Shown here in pieces: positions 32,010 through 41,612 of a stretch of 57,403 nucleotides of DNA. Below the pieces are notes generated by a model. It made no database searches. It saw only the letters and a program-made list of their open reading frames with translations, and had not been told where the DNA came from. Origin of the DNA: an uncultured Clostridia bacterium (GTDB taxonomy: Bacteria; Bacillota; Clostridia; Oscillospirales; Ruminococcaceae); NCBI GenBank assembly GCA_944386455.1, contig CALXBC010000012.1, positions 1 through 57,403 on the forward strand. The letters run 5' to 3'. Position 1 is the first letter of the stretch; every line of letters starts with the position of its first letter. The position numbers were made by a program, and so were the translations under genes.

Positions 32010-32113
32010 TTGTCACACAGGTATCCGGCCTTTGCCGTCCGTCAATCCTGTTCTGTTTGTGACAGAATTGTAAGAGAAGCTGTCACCGGTTTGTCATCAG
32101 AATCTGTTATCAT
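32010..32113 (+). promoter_or_regulatory. Probable response-regulator sites upstream of the ABC transporter
   Basis: TGTCACC (32081-32087) and TGTCATC (32092-32098) are direct repeats exactly 11 bp apart, one helical turn, as expected for an OmpR-type dimer. Additional TTGTCAC (32010) and TTGTGACA (32057) copies lie upstream. A TATCAT at 32108-32113 could be the -10; no -35 is evident at normal spacing, consistent with an activated promoter. Confidence 0.5.
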
Positions 32114-32158
32114 GAACATAGCAGGAAGATTATCATTGTATGCAAGAGGAGAATTTAC

Positions 32159-32842
32159 ATGGAAATCCTGAGAGTGGAACAGCTGTCTAAAATATATGGA
32201 ACTGGTGAAAACCAGGTGGTTGCATTGGACAGCGTCAGCTTTTCGGTGCAGCGCGGGGAATTTGTTGCCATCACCGGGCCGTCAGGCTCAGGCAAATCCA
32301 CCCTGCTTCACATTCTCGGCGGTGTGGATACGCCGACCAGCGGCAGAGTCATGATTGACGGCACCGACATCTACAGCCTCAATGAAAACAATCTGGCTGT
32401 TTTCCGCAGGCGGCATATTGGGCTGATCTACCAGTTTTATAACCTCATTCCGGTTTTAAATGTGGAGGAAAATATCAATCTTCCGCTGCTGCTTGACGGC
32501 CGAAAAGAGGATCCCGCATATTTTAAGGAAATCGTGCGGTCTCTGGGACTCGGAGACCGTCTGAAGTATCTGCCCAACCAGCTTTCGGGCGGCCAGCAGC
32601 AGCGGGTCTCGATCGGCCGGGCGCTGATCAACCGTCCGGCCTTGATTCTGGCAGACGAACCAACCGGAAATCTGGACAGTAAAAACAGCGGAGAAATCAT
32701 GCAGCTTCTGCGCCACTCCAACGAAACCTATAACCAAACGCTGATTGTCATTACTCATGATGAAAAAATTGCGCTTCAGGCGGGACGCATCATCTCTATC
32801 GAGGATGGACGCATTGCGCGGGATGAGGTGGTGCATCGGTGA
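32159..32842 (+). CDS. ABC transporter ATP-binding protein (MacB/LolD type)
   Basis: 227 residues. Walker [10 protein letters not shown] (~40), Q-loop YQFYNLIPV, signature LSGGQQQR (~140), Walker [13 protein letters not shown] (~165), H-loop Thr-His. Belongs to the subgroup that partners FtsX/MacB-type permeases, which in Firmicutes often expel or sense cell-wall-active peptides. AGAGGAGAA upstream. The stop overlaps the permease start (GTGA). Confidence 0.92.
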   Translation: MEILRVEQLSKIYGTGENQVVALDSVSFSVQRGEFVAITGPSGSGKSTLLHILGGVDTPTSGRVMIDGTDIYSLNENNLAVFRRRHIGLIYQFYNLIPVLNVEENINLPLLLDGRKEDPAYFKEIVRSLGLGDRLKYLPNQLSGGQQQRVSIGRALINRPALILADEPTGNLDSKNSGEIMQLLRHSNETYNQTLIVITHDEKIALQAGRIISIEDGRIARDEVVHR

Positions 32843-35469
32843 AGATTATCAACCGTCTGACGCTCCGCTGTTTACAGTTAAATAAACGCCGCACCCTTGT
32901 CACCGTCATCGGCGTAATCCTGTCTGTTACGATGCTGGGCGCCGTTTCGATCGGGTTAACCTCCTTTACCGATCTGATGCGCCGTCACACCATTACCTCA
33001 ACAGGGGAGTGGCACGTCCGTTATGAGGGTGTGAATAAAAAGCAAATTGATGCCATCCGTCAGGATTTTAATACCAGGGAGCTGCTGTTGAGTGAAGATC
33101 TCGGCTTTTCTCCTTTGAAAGGCAGCCAGAACGAGTATAAGCCCTATCTGTTTCTGAGCGGCCTCAGTCAGAGCGCACTGGAAAAGCTCCCCATCCATTT
33201 GCTGGAAGGGCGTCTGCCGCAGAACGAAAACGAGGTCGTGATCTCCAGCCATATTAAAACAAACGGCGGGGTGGATTACCAGGTCGGCGACGTGCTCGAC
33301 CTTCACCTTGGCAAGCGGGTTTGGACTGACGAGGAGGTGGAATTTGGAAAAAACGGGCTGGACAACACTACACTGTTTCAGATCGACGAGGAGACCGGGA
33401 ATATAAAGGAACGGTTGGAATCCATCCGGGAAAAACAGGTCACGGTCGTCGGGATCTGCGAGCGCACCGGTCTGGAGGATTACAGCGCGCCCGGCTACCG
33501 GATCTTCAGCCTGCTGGACGAGGAAACGCTCAGCGGATACAGCAGCGCTTCGGCCTGGGTCATCTCCCGCTATGTCAGCAACGGTCTTTATCAGAGCGCG
33601 GAGGAGCTGGGGAACGAGCTCGGCGTCCATGAGATGGATTTCAACGATACGCTTCTGGAGTATTACGGCGTGACCGACAATCCCTATCTGCGCACCATGC
33701 TGCTGTCGGTGGTGACTGCGGTGCTGACGATCATCGTGATCGGGTCGGTGTCGCTGATCTACAACGCCTTTTCCATCTCGGTGTCGGAGCGCTCCCGCTG
33801 GCTGGGAATGGTGGCGAGCGTCGGGGCAACCCGCAGTCAGAAGCGCAGCTCCGTTTTATTTGAGGGCATACTGATCGGTGCGGTCAGCATTCCATTTGGA
33901 TTGCTGTTCGCCTTTATTGGGATGGAAATCACCTTTTGGTGTATCAGCCCGATGTTTGGCAATGTTTTTGGAATCGAGGAGCCGCTGCAGGCTGCCGTTT
34001 CCTGGGAGACGGTGCTGCTGACCGTGGGGATGACCGCGCTGACGATCTGGCTCTCCACCCGGGCGCCTGCGCGCCGCGCGTCGCGGATTTCTCCTATCGA
34101 TGCCATTCGCCAGACAAAGGATGTCAGAATCAAACCGCGTCAGGTGCGGACTGCAAAGCTCACCCGAAGGCTGCTTGGTTTTGAGGGAGACCTCGCGCTG
34201 AAAAATCTGAAGCGGAACAAAAAGCGTTACCGCACCACCGTTTTTTCGATTGCCTTGAGCGTGATTTTGTTCATCAGCGTTTCCAGCCTGATGTCCTATG
34301 CCCAGACGAGCATCACCCTCAGGATGGGGGAATACAGCTATGACTTGCAGCTGAACGGGAACTGCCTGCTGTCAGATGCGGAGAGCAAAAACGGGCTCCT
34401 GTCCTTTTATGGGCGCGCCGCAGCCATGAATGGGATACAGGAGAGCGCGGTCACATACAGCACGAGCATTGACCTGTTGGTTCCGGCGGAGCTGATGCCG
34501 GAGGCTGCCGTCGACGCGGGCATTGCGGATAAAAGCGGGCAGGGGCGCTATCTGGTGACGCTTTATGCCATGGAGGACGCGGCGCTGGAGCGGGCAGCAC
34601 GGGCTGCGGGCGTCTCGCCGGAGGCGTTTCGGGATACCGCGTCTCTGCCGGTGCTGGTCGTGAACGCAGCAGACGGCTGGACGGCGGAAAACAAGCGCTA
34701 TACCGGAAAGGCGCTGGACCTTCGGGGCGGGGACCGCCTGAAGGTGAGCCGCTATGATGAGCAGGGCAATGAAAGCATTGTCTGTGAACTGACGGCCGCG
34801 GGAGAGCTCTCCGAATGTCCGTTCGGGACCAGCCGCATGAGAGAAGCCATCAACGCGTTCACCGTCATCACTTCAGTGGATGTCCTGGAGGCACTTGCGG
34901 TAAAGGCGGCGCCCGACAGCGCCGTCAGCTGTGACATGGTGATCAAAAGCAGCGACCCCAACACGCTGGCAGAGGAGCTCCAGGCGGTCATCGAGGAAGA
35001 GGAGCTGCCGGTCTATCTGCACAACGCCTATGCGGACTATCAGGAGGAGCAGCAGACAAAGACGATCTACGCGGTGTTTTTATATGGCTTTGTCTGTCTG
35101 ATCAGTCTCATCTGCGCCGCCAATATCTTCAACACGGTCTCGACCGGCGTGGCGCTCCGCCGCAGGGAGGTCGCCATGCTGCGCTCTGTCGGGATGACGA
35201 AAAAGCAGTTTCATAAAATGCTGCGGCTTGAGACCCTGCTTTACGGGCTGAAGGGAATGCTTTACGGACTGCCGGCCGCCGTGCTGGTGTCCTGGGTATT
35301 GTATCAGGCGTTCCGCTCCGGCTTTGAATTCCCGTTTGCCCTGCCGTGGAGGGAGATCCTGCTCGCGGTCATCGCTGCTTTCGCGGTGGTGGGGGTCACC
35401 ATGCTCTATGCGGGGAACAGGCTCAAAAGGGACGGGATCATCGATACCCTGCGGCAGGAGAATATATAA
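32839..35469 (+). CDS. Large FtsX/MacB-type ABC permease
   Basis: 876 residues, GTG start. Two repeats of a MacB-like unit: helix 1 (~15-38), an extracytoplasmic domain (~45-280 with IHLLEGRLPQNENEVVIS), helices ~287-400 (an FtsX block), then a second unit beginning with GDLALKNLKRNKKRYRTT (~447), helix ~462-480, domain ~490-735, and a final FtsX block ~740-870. It works as a mechanotransmission pump with the ATPase upstream. The codon usage is visibly GC-richer than its neighbours, suggesting acquisition. Likely substrate an antimicrobial peptide or lipid; inferred. Confidence 0.88.
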   Translation: MKIINRLTLRCLQLNKRRTLVTVIGVILSVTMLGAVSIGLTSFTDLMRRHTITSTGEWHVRYEGVNKKQIDAIRQDFNTRELLLSEDLGFSPLKGSQNEYKPYLFLSGLSQSALEKLPIHLLEGRLPQNENEVVISSHIKTNGGVDYQVGDVLDLHLGKRVWTDEEVEFGKNGLDNTTLFQIDEETGNIKERLESIREKQVTVVGICERTGLEDYSAPGYRIFSLLDEETLSGYSSASAWVISRYVSNGLYQSAEELGNELGVHEMDFNDTLLEYYGVTDNPYLRTMLLSVVTAVLTIIVIGSVSLIYNAFSISVSERSRWLGMVASVGATRSQKRSSVLFEGILIGAVSIPFGLLFAFIGMEITFWCISPMFGNVFGIEEPLQAAVSWETVLLTVGMTALTIWLSTRAPARRASRISPIDAIRQTKDVRIKPRQVRTAKLTRRLLGFEGDLALKNLKRNKKRYRTTVFSIALSVILFISVSSLMSYAQTSITLRMGEYSYDLQLNGNCLLSDAESKNGLLSFYGRAAAMNGIQESAVTYSTSIDLLVPAELMPEAAVDAGIADKSGQGRYLVTLYAMEDAALERAARAAGVSPEAFRDTASLPVLVVNAADGWTAENKRYTGKALDLRGGDRLKVSRYDEQGNESIVCELTAAGELSECPFGTSRMREAINAFTVITSVDVLEALAVKAAPDSAVSCDMVIKSSDPNTLAEELQAVIEEEELPVYLHNAYADYQEEQQTKTIYAVFLYGFVCLISLICAANIFNTVSTGVALRRREVAMLRSVGMTKKQFHKMLRLETLLYGLKGMLYGLPAAVLVSWVLYQAFRSGFEFPFALPWREILLAVIAAFAVVGVTMLYAGNRLKRDGIIDTLRQENI

Positions 35470-35517
35470 CGCCTTTCCCATACAGCCGGCGGGAACGGCA
35501 GGAAAGGACGGACGGCA

Positions 35518-36420
35518 TTGAAACGGAAAAAGTCACGGCGGCGGATGCTGCTGTTTATACTTGTCCTTGGAATAGGATTTTTCGTTGCTGTCCGGTTTCT
35601 CTGTGATTATCATGGACTAGAGAAGGTGCAGCCTTTGGAGGTTTTGCAGGACGGCACGCTTGCGGCACAGCCGGGCGCGCTGTATAGCCGCTATGCCGTC
35701 CTGCTCCGGAGAAGCGACGGCAGCGTGCTTTTGGACAAAAACAGCAGAGAACAGATGTATCCTGCATCCATGACAAAGATCATGACGGTGCTGGTTGCGC
35801 TCCGGAAACTGCCGCTTGACCGTGAGGTTTCGCTTACCTCTGACATTTTCGAGCAGATGAAACGGGAAAATGCTTCCGTGGCGGGGTTTCGGCCGGGGGC
35901 GTCCGCTACTGTACGCGATCTGCTCTACGGGGCGATCCTGCCCAGCGGCGGGGAATGCTGTCTCGGCCTCGCGCGGGCAGCCGCCGGATCGGAAGAAGAA
36001 TTTGTCCGGCAGATGAACCGAGAGGCGCAGGCTTTGGAACTGGAGCATACGCATTTTGTCAATTCCACCGGACTGCACGACGGCGGCCACTATTCTACCG
36101 CATGGGATATTGCACAGCTGCTCGATGCGGCGCTGGACAACCCGACGTTTCGGGAAATCTTTACCGCCCGCCGTTATTATGCTGCTGGAAATGACATCGC
36201 CGTTTTCAGCAGTCTGTTTGACAGCGGCTTTGACACAGAGCTCCCCAACGGGACGATCCTGGGCGGAAAAACAGGTCATACAAATGAGGCGGGCTACTGT
36301 CTGGCAAGTCTTGCCGGTATCGGCGGAGAAGAATACATTCTGGTGACTGCTTATGCGCCGCGGGAAGGACAAAATATTGAGGACGCCGTGCATATTTACA
36401 GCAGTATTGAAATAAAATAA
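35518..36420 (+). CDS. D-alanyl-D-alanine carboxypeptidase (serine, PBP5-like)
   Basis: 300 residues. An N-terminal membrane anchor (about 10-28) after a Lys/Arg-rich start, then the penicillin-binding fold: SMTK with Ser84 and Lys87, the SGG second motif (Ser143 in LPSGGEC), and KTG at 251-253. It trims the terminal D-Ala from peptidoglycan stem peptides. The start is TTG 35518 with GGAAAGGA upstream. Its place after the stress-responsive transporter suggests it is part of an envelope defence operon, lowering D-Ala-D-Ala targets. Confidence 0.88.
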   Translation: MKRKKSRRRMLLFILVLGIGFFVAVRFLCDYHGLEKVQPLEVLQDGTLAAQPGALYSRYAVLLRRSDGSVLLDKNSREQMYPASMTKIMTVLVALRKLPLDREVSLTSDIFEQMKRENASVAGFRPGASATVRDLLYGAILPSGGECCLGLARAAAGSEEEFVRQMNREAQALELEHTHFVNSTGLHDGGHYSTAWDIAQLLDAALDNPTFREIFTARRYYAAGNDIAVFSSLFDSGFDTELPNGTILGGKTGHTNEAGYCLASLAGIGGEEYILVTAYAPREGQNIEDAVHIYSSIEIK

Positions 36421-36563
36421 CAGCTGTGCCGGTGTCTTGCCAAAAAAATTGATACGGCCGATAAACACAAACAGCATTGATCTGCCCACGACATGATGCG
36501 AGCGGATTGAATCTAAAGAACAGAAATCTGTAAATGAAATCAGGCATTCTCTTCAAAATAATG

Positions 36564-37254
36564 AACCCCCGGCAAAGCCGGGGGTTTTTCATAGACGGGT
36601 AAAACCCTCTGTTACTAGCCACGTGTCACGTCACGTTGGTACGATCTGGCTTTTGCGTAAGACTGTTACTTGCTACCCGTGTAACGGGTTTTTAGTAATT
36701 TCCCATCGTTAATTGCTCTCCGGCTTGATCTTCATCTAGCTGATGTTTTATGTACTCTTCTATCTTTTTGGCATTTTTTCCTGCCGTATCTACGTAGTAT
36801 CCTCGGCACCAAAATTCTCGGTTCCTATATTTGTATTTTAGCTCCGGATATTTTTCATAGATCATCAAACTGCTTTTCCCTTTTAAGTATCCCATGAAAC
36901 TTGATACTGATACTTTTGGCGGTATCTCTAGCAGCATATGTACATGATCCGGGCATACTTCTGCTTCGATTATTTTTATTTTCTTCCATTCGCAGAGGGT
37001 CCTTAATATCTTTCCGATTTCCAGCCGTTTTTCTCCGTAGAATACTTTCCTTCGGCATTTTGGCGCAAATACTATATGATATTTGCAATTCCATTTCGTA
37101 TGTGATAGACTATTTAAGTCTTCCATTTTGGTCGACCTCCTTTTGTTGTCTCTTGCAGTTGCCAGACCGCAAGTTCATTATACAACAAAAGGAGTTTTTC
37201 TTTCTTCATTATTGCCATTAGGCTTCTTTTGAACCACTCGCCTAGCGAGTGGTT
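36564..37254 (-). mobile_element. IS200/IS605-family insertion sequence (IS200 type, tnpA only)
   Basis: A single Y1 transposase gene is flanked by hairpins: AACCCCCGGC-AAA-GCCGGGGGTT (36564-36586) on the downstream side and AACCACTCGC-CTA-GCGAGTGGTT (37232-37254) on the upstream side. No terminal inverted repeats and no target duplication are seen, as usual for the family. Other small stems (about 36597-36612 and 36677-36692) lie downstream of the transposase stop. There is no tnpB. Exact ends cannot be fixed by eye. The remaining spacer to 37384 has no gene. Confidence 0.75.
36692..37126 (-). CDS. tnpA: IS200/IS605-type Y1 HUH transposase
   Basis: 144 residues. Single-strand transposase. 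The HUH metal site is His61-Val-His63 in PDHVHMLLEIPP, and the nucleophile is Tyr125 in IEEYIKHQ. GYYVDTAGKN and SSFMGYLKGKSS also match the family. AAAGGAGGT lies upstream of ATG 37126. The frame is intact, so it may be active. Confidence 0.95.
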   Translation of the reverse strand: MEDLNSLSHTKWNCKYHIVFAPKCRRKVFYGEKRLEIGKILRTLCEWKKIKIIEAEVCPDHVHMLLEIPPKVSVSSFMGYLKGKSSLMIYEKYPELKYKYRNREFWCRGYYVDTAGKNAKKIEEYIKHQLDEDQAGEQLTMGNY

Positions 37255-37384
37255 TTCTTCATACAAATAACGGCAGCCGTTTTTCTCGACTGCCGTTTTT
37301 CATTTTTTCAGCCGGCAGCTTTTATTTTAGGCACATGATGGAAAAATATGAACAATGACATCAGTGCCTGCTTATGCACTTATC

Positions 37385-37413
37385 TTGTCTTTTTGGTGAT
37401 TTTGTGATAAAAT
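37385..37413 (+). promoter_or_regulatory. Promoter of the aldehyde dehydrogenase gene
   Basis: TTGTCT (37385-37390), 17 bp, TAAAAT (37408-37413), with GGAGGAAAC and ATG 37452 downstream. Confidence 0.6.
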
Positions 37414-37451
37414 ATACAATACCCATTATATTTGGGGCGGAGGAAACGTCT

Positions 37452-38825
37452 ATGCAGGAAAAAGAACTGTTTCAAGTACAAAAAAGTTATTTTTCAACAG
37501 GGGAAACTCTGGATATCAAGCGCAGGCTGATCTGTCTGCTTCGCCTGAAAAAAGAAATTCAGGCCAGGGAACAAAAAATTATGGACGCGCTTTCGGCGGA
37601 TTTTGGAAAGTGCCCCTTTGATACCTATACGACCGAAATATTAATGGTGCTGGATGAAATCAATGCTTTTGTCCGCCATTTAAAGCATTGGAGCAGACCG
37701 AGACGGGCATCTGCGGGACTCATTAATTTTCCGTCGGCCGGGCGGATTTATAGCCAGCCGTTTGGATGCGTACTGGTGATTTCTCCCTGGAATTATCCGT
37801 TTATGCTGGCGCTGTCTCCGCTTGTGGGGGCGATTGCCGCGGGAAACTGTGTGGTACTGAAGCCGTCTTCCCAGACGCCGCATACGACCGCGGTGCTGGC
37901 AGAGCTGGTCGAATCCGCTTTTCAGCCTGGCCATGCGGCGGTGGTGACAGGCGGACACGACCAGAGCGACCGCCTGCTGGAACTGCCCTTCGACTTTATC
38001 TTCTTTACAGGAAGTCCTTCGGTCGGAAAAAAGGTGATGGCAAAGGCGGCAGAGCATCTGACGCCAGTGGTGCTTGAGCTGGGAGGGAAATCCCCTTGTA
38101 TCATTGATCGGACTGCTGATTTGGAAACGGCAGCAAAGCGGATCGTCTGGGGAAAGTTCGTCAACGCAGGCCAGACCTGTGTGGCGCCGGACTATCTGCT
38201 GGCCGACCGCAGGATTACGGCGCTGCTGCTGGAAAATATTAAGCGGGAAATTACCGCTTTTTATTATCGGGACGGCAGGCTTTCCCAAGACTATCCGCGT
38301 ATCATCAACGCCAAACATTTTGAACGTCTCAGTAATTTGCTTTCCTGCGGAGAAGTTTTCTGCGGCGGGGAATTGTATCCCGAAGAGAACCGAATTGCCC
38401 CGACCGTGCTGGTTGGGGTATCTCCAGACAGTGCGGTCATGCAGGAAGAAATCTTCGGCCCTGTTCTGCCTGTTTTGGAAGTTGAACGCATCGAGGAGGC
38501 CATCGATTTTGTGAACAGCCGCCCCAAGCCGCTTGCGCTCTACTGCTTCACTGCTTCAAAGCAGGTGATGAGGCAGGTGCTGAAAAATACCTCTTCCGGC
38601 GGGGGCTGTATCAATGACACAGTGATGCATGTATCCAGTGAACGGCTGCCGTTCGGCGGTGTGGGTGCCAGCGGCATGGGGCGATATCACGGAAAAGCAT
38701 CCTTTGAAACCTTTTCTCATTTCAGGAGCATCCTGCACAAGCCCGTGAGGATGGAGATGAGGGTGAAATATCCGCCCCATGACGGGAATAAGATAAAAAG
38801 AGTGAAGAAGCTGCTTCATAAGTGA
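37452..38825 (+). CDS. Aldehyde dehydrogenase (class 3-like)
   Basis: 457 residues, the short cytosolic/fatty aldehyde type that lacks the N-terminal extension. Oxidises aldehydes with NAD(P). Catalytic Cys243 in NAGQTCVAPDY, Glu209 in VLELGGKSP, cofactor loop FFTGSPSVGKK (~185-194), PWNYPF near 112, and the C-terminal membrane-like basic stretch (KRVKKLLHK). ATG 37452 with GGAGGAAAC. Followed after 25 nt by a membrane protein and a CDF exporter. Confidence 0.9.
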   Translation: MQEKELFQVQKSYFSTGETLDIKRRLICLLRLKKEIQAREQKIMDALSADFGKCPFDTYTTEILMVLDEINAFVRHLKHWSRPRRASAGLINFPSAGRIYSQPFGCVLVISPWNYPFMLALSPLVGAIAAGNCVVLKPSSQTPHTTAVLAELVESAFQPGHAAVVTGGHDQSDRLLELPFDFIFFTGSPSVGKKVMAKAAEHLTPVVLELGGKSPCIIDRTADLETAAKRIVWGKFVNAGQTCVAPDYLLADRRITALLLENIKREITAFYYRDGRLSQDYPRIINAKHFERLSNLLSCGEVFCGGELYPEENRIAPTVLVGVSPDSAVMQEEIFGPVLPVLEVERIEEAIDFVNSRPKPLALYCFTASKQVMRQVLKNTSSGGGCINDTVMHVSSERLPFGGVGASGMGRYHGKASFETFSHFRSILHKPVRMEMRVKYPPHDGNKIKRVKKLLHK

Positions 38826-38850
38826 CCGAGATACAGGAGGAGAGAAGATC

Positions 38851-39549
38851 ATGCCTATCGACAGAAAAAGAGATCGGGTCTATTGGATTTTATTTGCGGT
38901 TGTAACAGTCTGCGGGCTGGTGCTTCCGCTGGTGTATCTGCTGCTGTCGGATTCCGGCGGCGGGACCATCACCTCACAGGACATCGGCACCTGGAAACAG
39001 TGGTGGGTGGAGCACCGGCAGGCTGTCTTCGCTGTTTTTTATGCCGTGGTGGTGGATCCGGCGGCCAGCGTTGCTGCTGCGGCTGTGCCGGTCCTGGCCT
39101 GGCGTTACCGGTTCGGTTCCTATTTCTGTGCGGTACTGCCCGCGCTCTGTTACCGTTTTTTCCTTGTGCTGTCCGTGATCCCTGCCAATATTCGGATTTT
39201 GGAAGGAACCGAAATGGCGGCAGCAGCCCTTTGGAGCAATATCATCGCTCTGGCGGCGCTGATTGCGGGCTATCCGCTGCAATACATGGTGATTTCTCTG
39301 CTGCGGCGTGCAAAGCTTCCCTTTGCGCTCTGTGCGCTGGGGGCGGTGTTGGCAGGCTGGCTGGTCATGCAGCTCAATACCGTGCTGACGGCATTATGGA
39401 GATCCTGGCAGGAGATACCGTTCGTATGGCCGCAGCTGATCAGACAGCTCCCGGTTTACCTTGTCTCCCTGCTGCTGTATTTCGGTGCAGAATGGCTGGA
39501 CAAAAGGACTGCCAAAGCAGAGACGGAAAGGACGGCGGCTGAACAATGA
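38851..39549 (+). CDS. Multi-pass membrane protein, unknown
   Basis: 232 residues, five to six hydrophobic helices, plus a long polar loop near residues 38-55. The C-terminus is Lys/Glu/Ala-rich. No family signature recognised. CAGGAGGAG upstream of ATG. Overlaps the CDF gene start by ATGA, so translation is coupled. Confidence 0.6.
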   Translation: MPIDRKRDRVYWILFAVVTVCGLVLPLVYLLLSDSGGGTITSQDIGTWKQWWVEHRQAVFAVFYAVVVDPAASVAAAAVPVLAWRYRFGSYFCAVLPALCYRFFLVLSVIPANIRILEGTEMAAAALWSNIIALAALIAGYPLQYMVISLLRRAKLPFALCALGAVLAGWLVMQLNTVLTALWRSWQEIPFVWPQLIRQLPVYLVSLLLYFGAEWLDKRTAKAETERTAAEQ

Positions 39550-40718
39550 CGGAACTGCTGATTCGATGGTTTGTCAAAAATGATAAGGATATACAGAACC
39601 CGGCGGTGCGGGAACGGTATGGAAAACTGGCGGGCGCGGTGGGCGTGGTGTCCAATGCGCTGCTGTTTCTGCTGAAGTTTCTGGCAGGCTTTTTCTTTCA
39701 GAGCATCTCGGTGATGGCGGATGCAGTGAATAACTTGTCTGATGCGGGCTCGTCGGTGATCACGCTGGTGGGTTTTAAGATTTCGGGGAAGCCCGCTGAC
39801 GCGCAACATCCCTATGGACACGCACGGATGGAGTATATTACCGGGTTGGCAGTGTCCTTTATCATTCTTTTGCTGGGACTTCAGCTGGTACAGTCGTCCG
39901 CGGAAAAAATTTTTCATCCCGAAGAAACGGTTTTTAGCTGGCTGACAGTGGGCGCGCTGGCTGTTTCGATTATCATCAAGCTGTGGCAGGGCCTTTTTAA
40001 CCGGAAGATCGGCAAAAGGATTGCCTCTGCCGCCCTGGAAGCAACCGCTGCCGATAGCCTTAACGACGTGATTGCAACAGCTGTTGTTTTGGTAAGCGTA
40101 ATTATTTCCAGGCTTACGGGCTGGCGGCTGGACGGATATATGGGCGTTGCGGTGGCGGTGTTCATCATTATATCCGGCATTCGCCTGATTCGGGATACCG
40201 TGAATCCGTTGCTGGGAATGGCACCCGACCGGGAACTGGTGAAAAAAATTTCTGATAAAATTCATAGTTATGAGGGGGTATTGGGCCTGCACGATCTGGC
40301 GGTTCATAATTATGGGCCGGGACGCTGCTTTGCATCGGTGCATGTCGAGGTCCCTGCCAGTCAGGACATTCTGATCAGCCATGACATCATCGACAATATC
40401 GAGCGGGATTTTATGGATGAGATGGGAATCCATCTGGTGATCCATCTTGACCCTGTCGTGACTGATGACGAGACGACCAATGCACTGCATCAGGAGGTCA
40501 ATGAGCTGGTTCGCCGGATATCACCCGAGTTGTCGGTTCACGATTTTCGGGTTGTAGTGGGAAACAGCCATACAAATTTGATTTTTGATGTGGCGGCTCC
40601 TTACGGGCTTAAGATGAGCAATGCAGAACTTAAGCATTTGATCTGCGAAAAGGTACAGCAGCTTGACGGGAATTATTATGCTGTGGTGGTGATCGACCGA
40701 AACTTTGACGGGTCATGA
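39546..40718 (+). CDS. Cation diffusion facilitator metal exporter
   Basis: 390 residues, CDF family. Proton-coupled export of Zn, Mn, Fe or similar. Six helices with the metal site residues in SVMADAVNNLSDAGSS and EATAADSLNDVIAT, plus HPYGHARMEY. The C-terminal ~100-residue cytoplasmic domain (HVHVEVP region, VIHLDPV) is complete. The metal cannot be called from sequence. Start ATG 39546 overlaps the upstream stop. Confidence 0.9.
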   Translation: MTELLIRWFVKNDKDIQNPAVRERYGKLAGAVGVVSNALLFLLKFLAGFFFQSISVMADAVNNLSDAGSSVITLVGFKISGKPADAQHPYGHARMEYITGLAVSFIILLLGLQLVQSSAEKIFHPEETVFSWLTVGALAVSIIIKLWQGLFNRKIGKRIASAALEATAADSLNDVIATAVVLVSVIISRLTGWRLDGYMGVAVAVFIIISGIRLIRDTVNPLLGMAPDRELVKKISDKIHSYEGVLGLHDLAVHNYGPGRCFASVHVEVPASQDILISHDIIDNIERDFMDEMGIHLVIHLDPVVTDDETTNALHQEVNELVRRISPELSVHDFRVVVGNSHTNLIFDVAAPYGLKMSNAELKHLICEKVQQLDGNYYAVVVIDRNFDGS

Positions 40719-40749
40719 AGCGTGGAAATGAATTGTTTGTAATTTCTAC

Positions 40750-40778
40750 TTGTTTTCTTTTAAAAATTATCGTATAAT
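40750..40778 (+). promoter_or_regulatory. Promoter upstream of the 40817 membrane gene
   Basis: TTGTTT (40750-40755), 17 bp, TATAAT (40773-40778). Confidence 0.6.
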
Positions 40779-40816
40779 AACTTTAACTGCTTGATACCCG
40801 AAAGGTTGATGTTGGA

Positions 40817-41395
40817 ATGAAAAAGAAGTCAATGCTCAGACTGGTACTGGGTTCTTATGGCAATATGGCACTGGCAATGGTGCTGTGTCTGATCGTGGTG
40901 GTATCAGTCTCCGTTTTTCCGATTCCGAAGCTTTTGCTTGGTTTACTGATGCTGCTGCTGGTGTTGCCGCTGTATACTGCGTTGCTGTATTCTCCTGTCT
41001 GGACGGAAGGTGACCGAAACCGAAACATGGTTCAGTTCGGACATTTGGAAAAGGATATTTACAGAGGCGTAAAGATCGGTGCTTTTCTGATCATCCCTTA
41101 TGTAATCGAGGACGTGTTTCTAACGCTTTCCTGGGCAAAGGTGATTCCAAATATTTTTCCGATTTATAAGCTTTTAAATGCCCATATTTGGCCGATTCTG
41201 GAATGGATCAATCCATTGGGCGATGGGGTCGTTAACGCCTCAGACATGTCGCTGATCGGCCTAATTATCTGCTGGCTGTTGGCACTATATCCGATGCTTG
41301 TTACGACGGTGGCTTATATTTTGGGCTATAAGGGCATTTCCATTTCTGAAAAGCTGATCTACAAAAATAAGCCGCACAAAAAAAGACGCTATTGA
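40817..41395 (+). CDS. Membrane protein, unknown function
   Basis: 192 residues with four or five helices (about 12-35, 38-60, 80-100, 142-165). The C-terminus is very basic (KPHKKRRY). It resembles DUF624-type small membrane proteins in layout only; no motif proves it. CGAAAGG upstream. Ends before a terminator. Confidence 0.55.
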   Translation: MKKKSMLRLVLGSYGNMALAMVLCLIVVVSVSVFPIPKLLLGLLMLLLVLPLYTALLYSPVWTEGDRNRNMVQFGHLEKDIYRGVKIGAFLIIPYVIEDVFLTLSWAKVIPNIFPIYKLLNAHIWPILEWINPLGDGVVNASDMSLIGLIICWLLALYPMLVTTVAYILGYKGISISEKLIYKNKPHKKRRY

Positions 41396-41402
41396 TACTT
41401 CC

Positions 41403-41440
41403 AATCCCTGTCGGTGAAATGCTTGCCGTCAGGGATTTTT
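41403..41440 (+). terminator. Terminator after the 41395 stop
   Basis: AATCCCTG (41403-41410) with CAGGGATT (41430-41437), extended by GUC/GCC pairings inside, then TTTTT. Confidence 0.7.
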
Positions 41441-41515
41441 GCTGTCTGTTTTCCTCAGGTGCCTGACAGAAAAACAGGGAAACGGAGAAAAGATGCTGTT
41501 TTTTCTGGATTCCTC

Positions 41516-41545
41516 TTGACTTTCCCCTGCGGAATGTAGGATAAT
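41516..41545 (+). promoter_or_regulatory. valS promoter
   Basis: TTGACT (41516-41521), 18 bp, GATAAT (41540-41545). The leader is only about 60 nt with one small stem (41560-41582), so there is no room for a T-box. Confidence 0.6.
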
Positions 41546-41612
41546 AGAATGTAACGATTGTCTGCCTGCGATTACGGCGGACTGCTACATTTTGAGAAAG
41601 GACTGTCATTTT

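Noticed and set aside
39456-40490. 344-codon minus-strand frame over the CDF gene
   Set aside because: Shadow of the well-supported metal exporter; no start signal.
41440-41612. T-box riboswitch upstream of valS
   Set aside because: The leader after the promoter is about 60 nt and lacks the TGGTACCGCG-type sequence.
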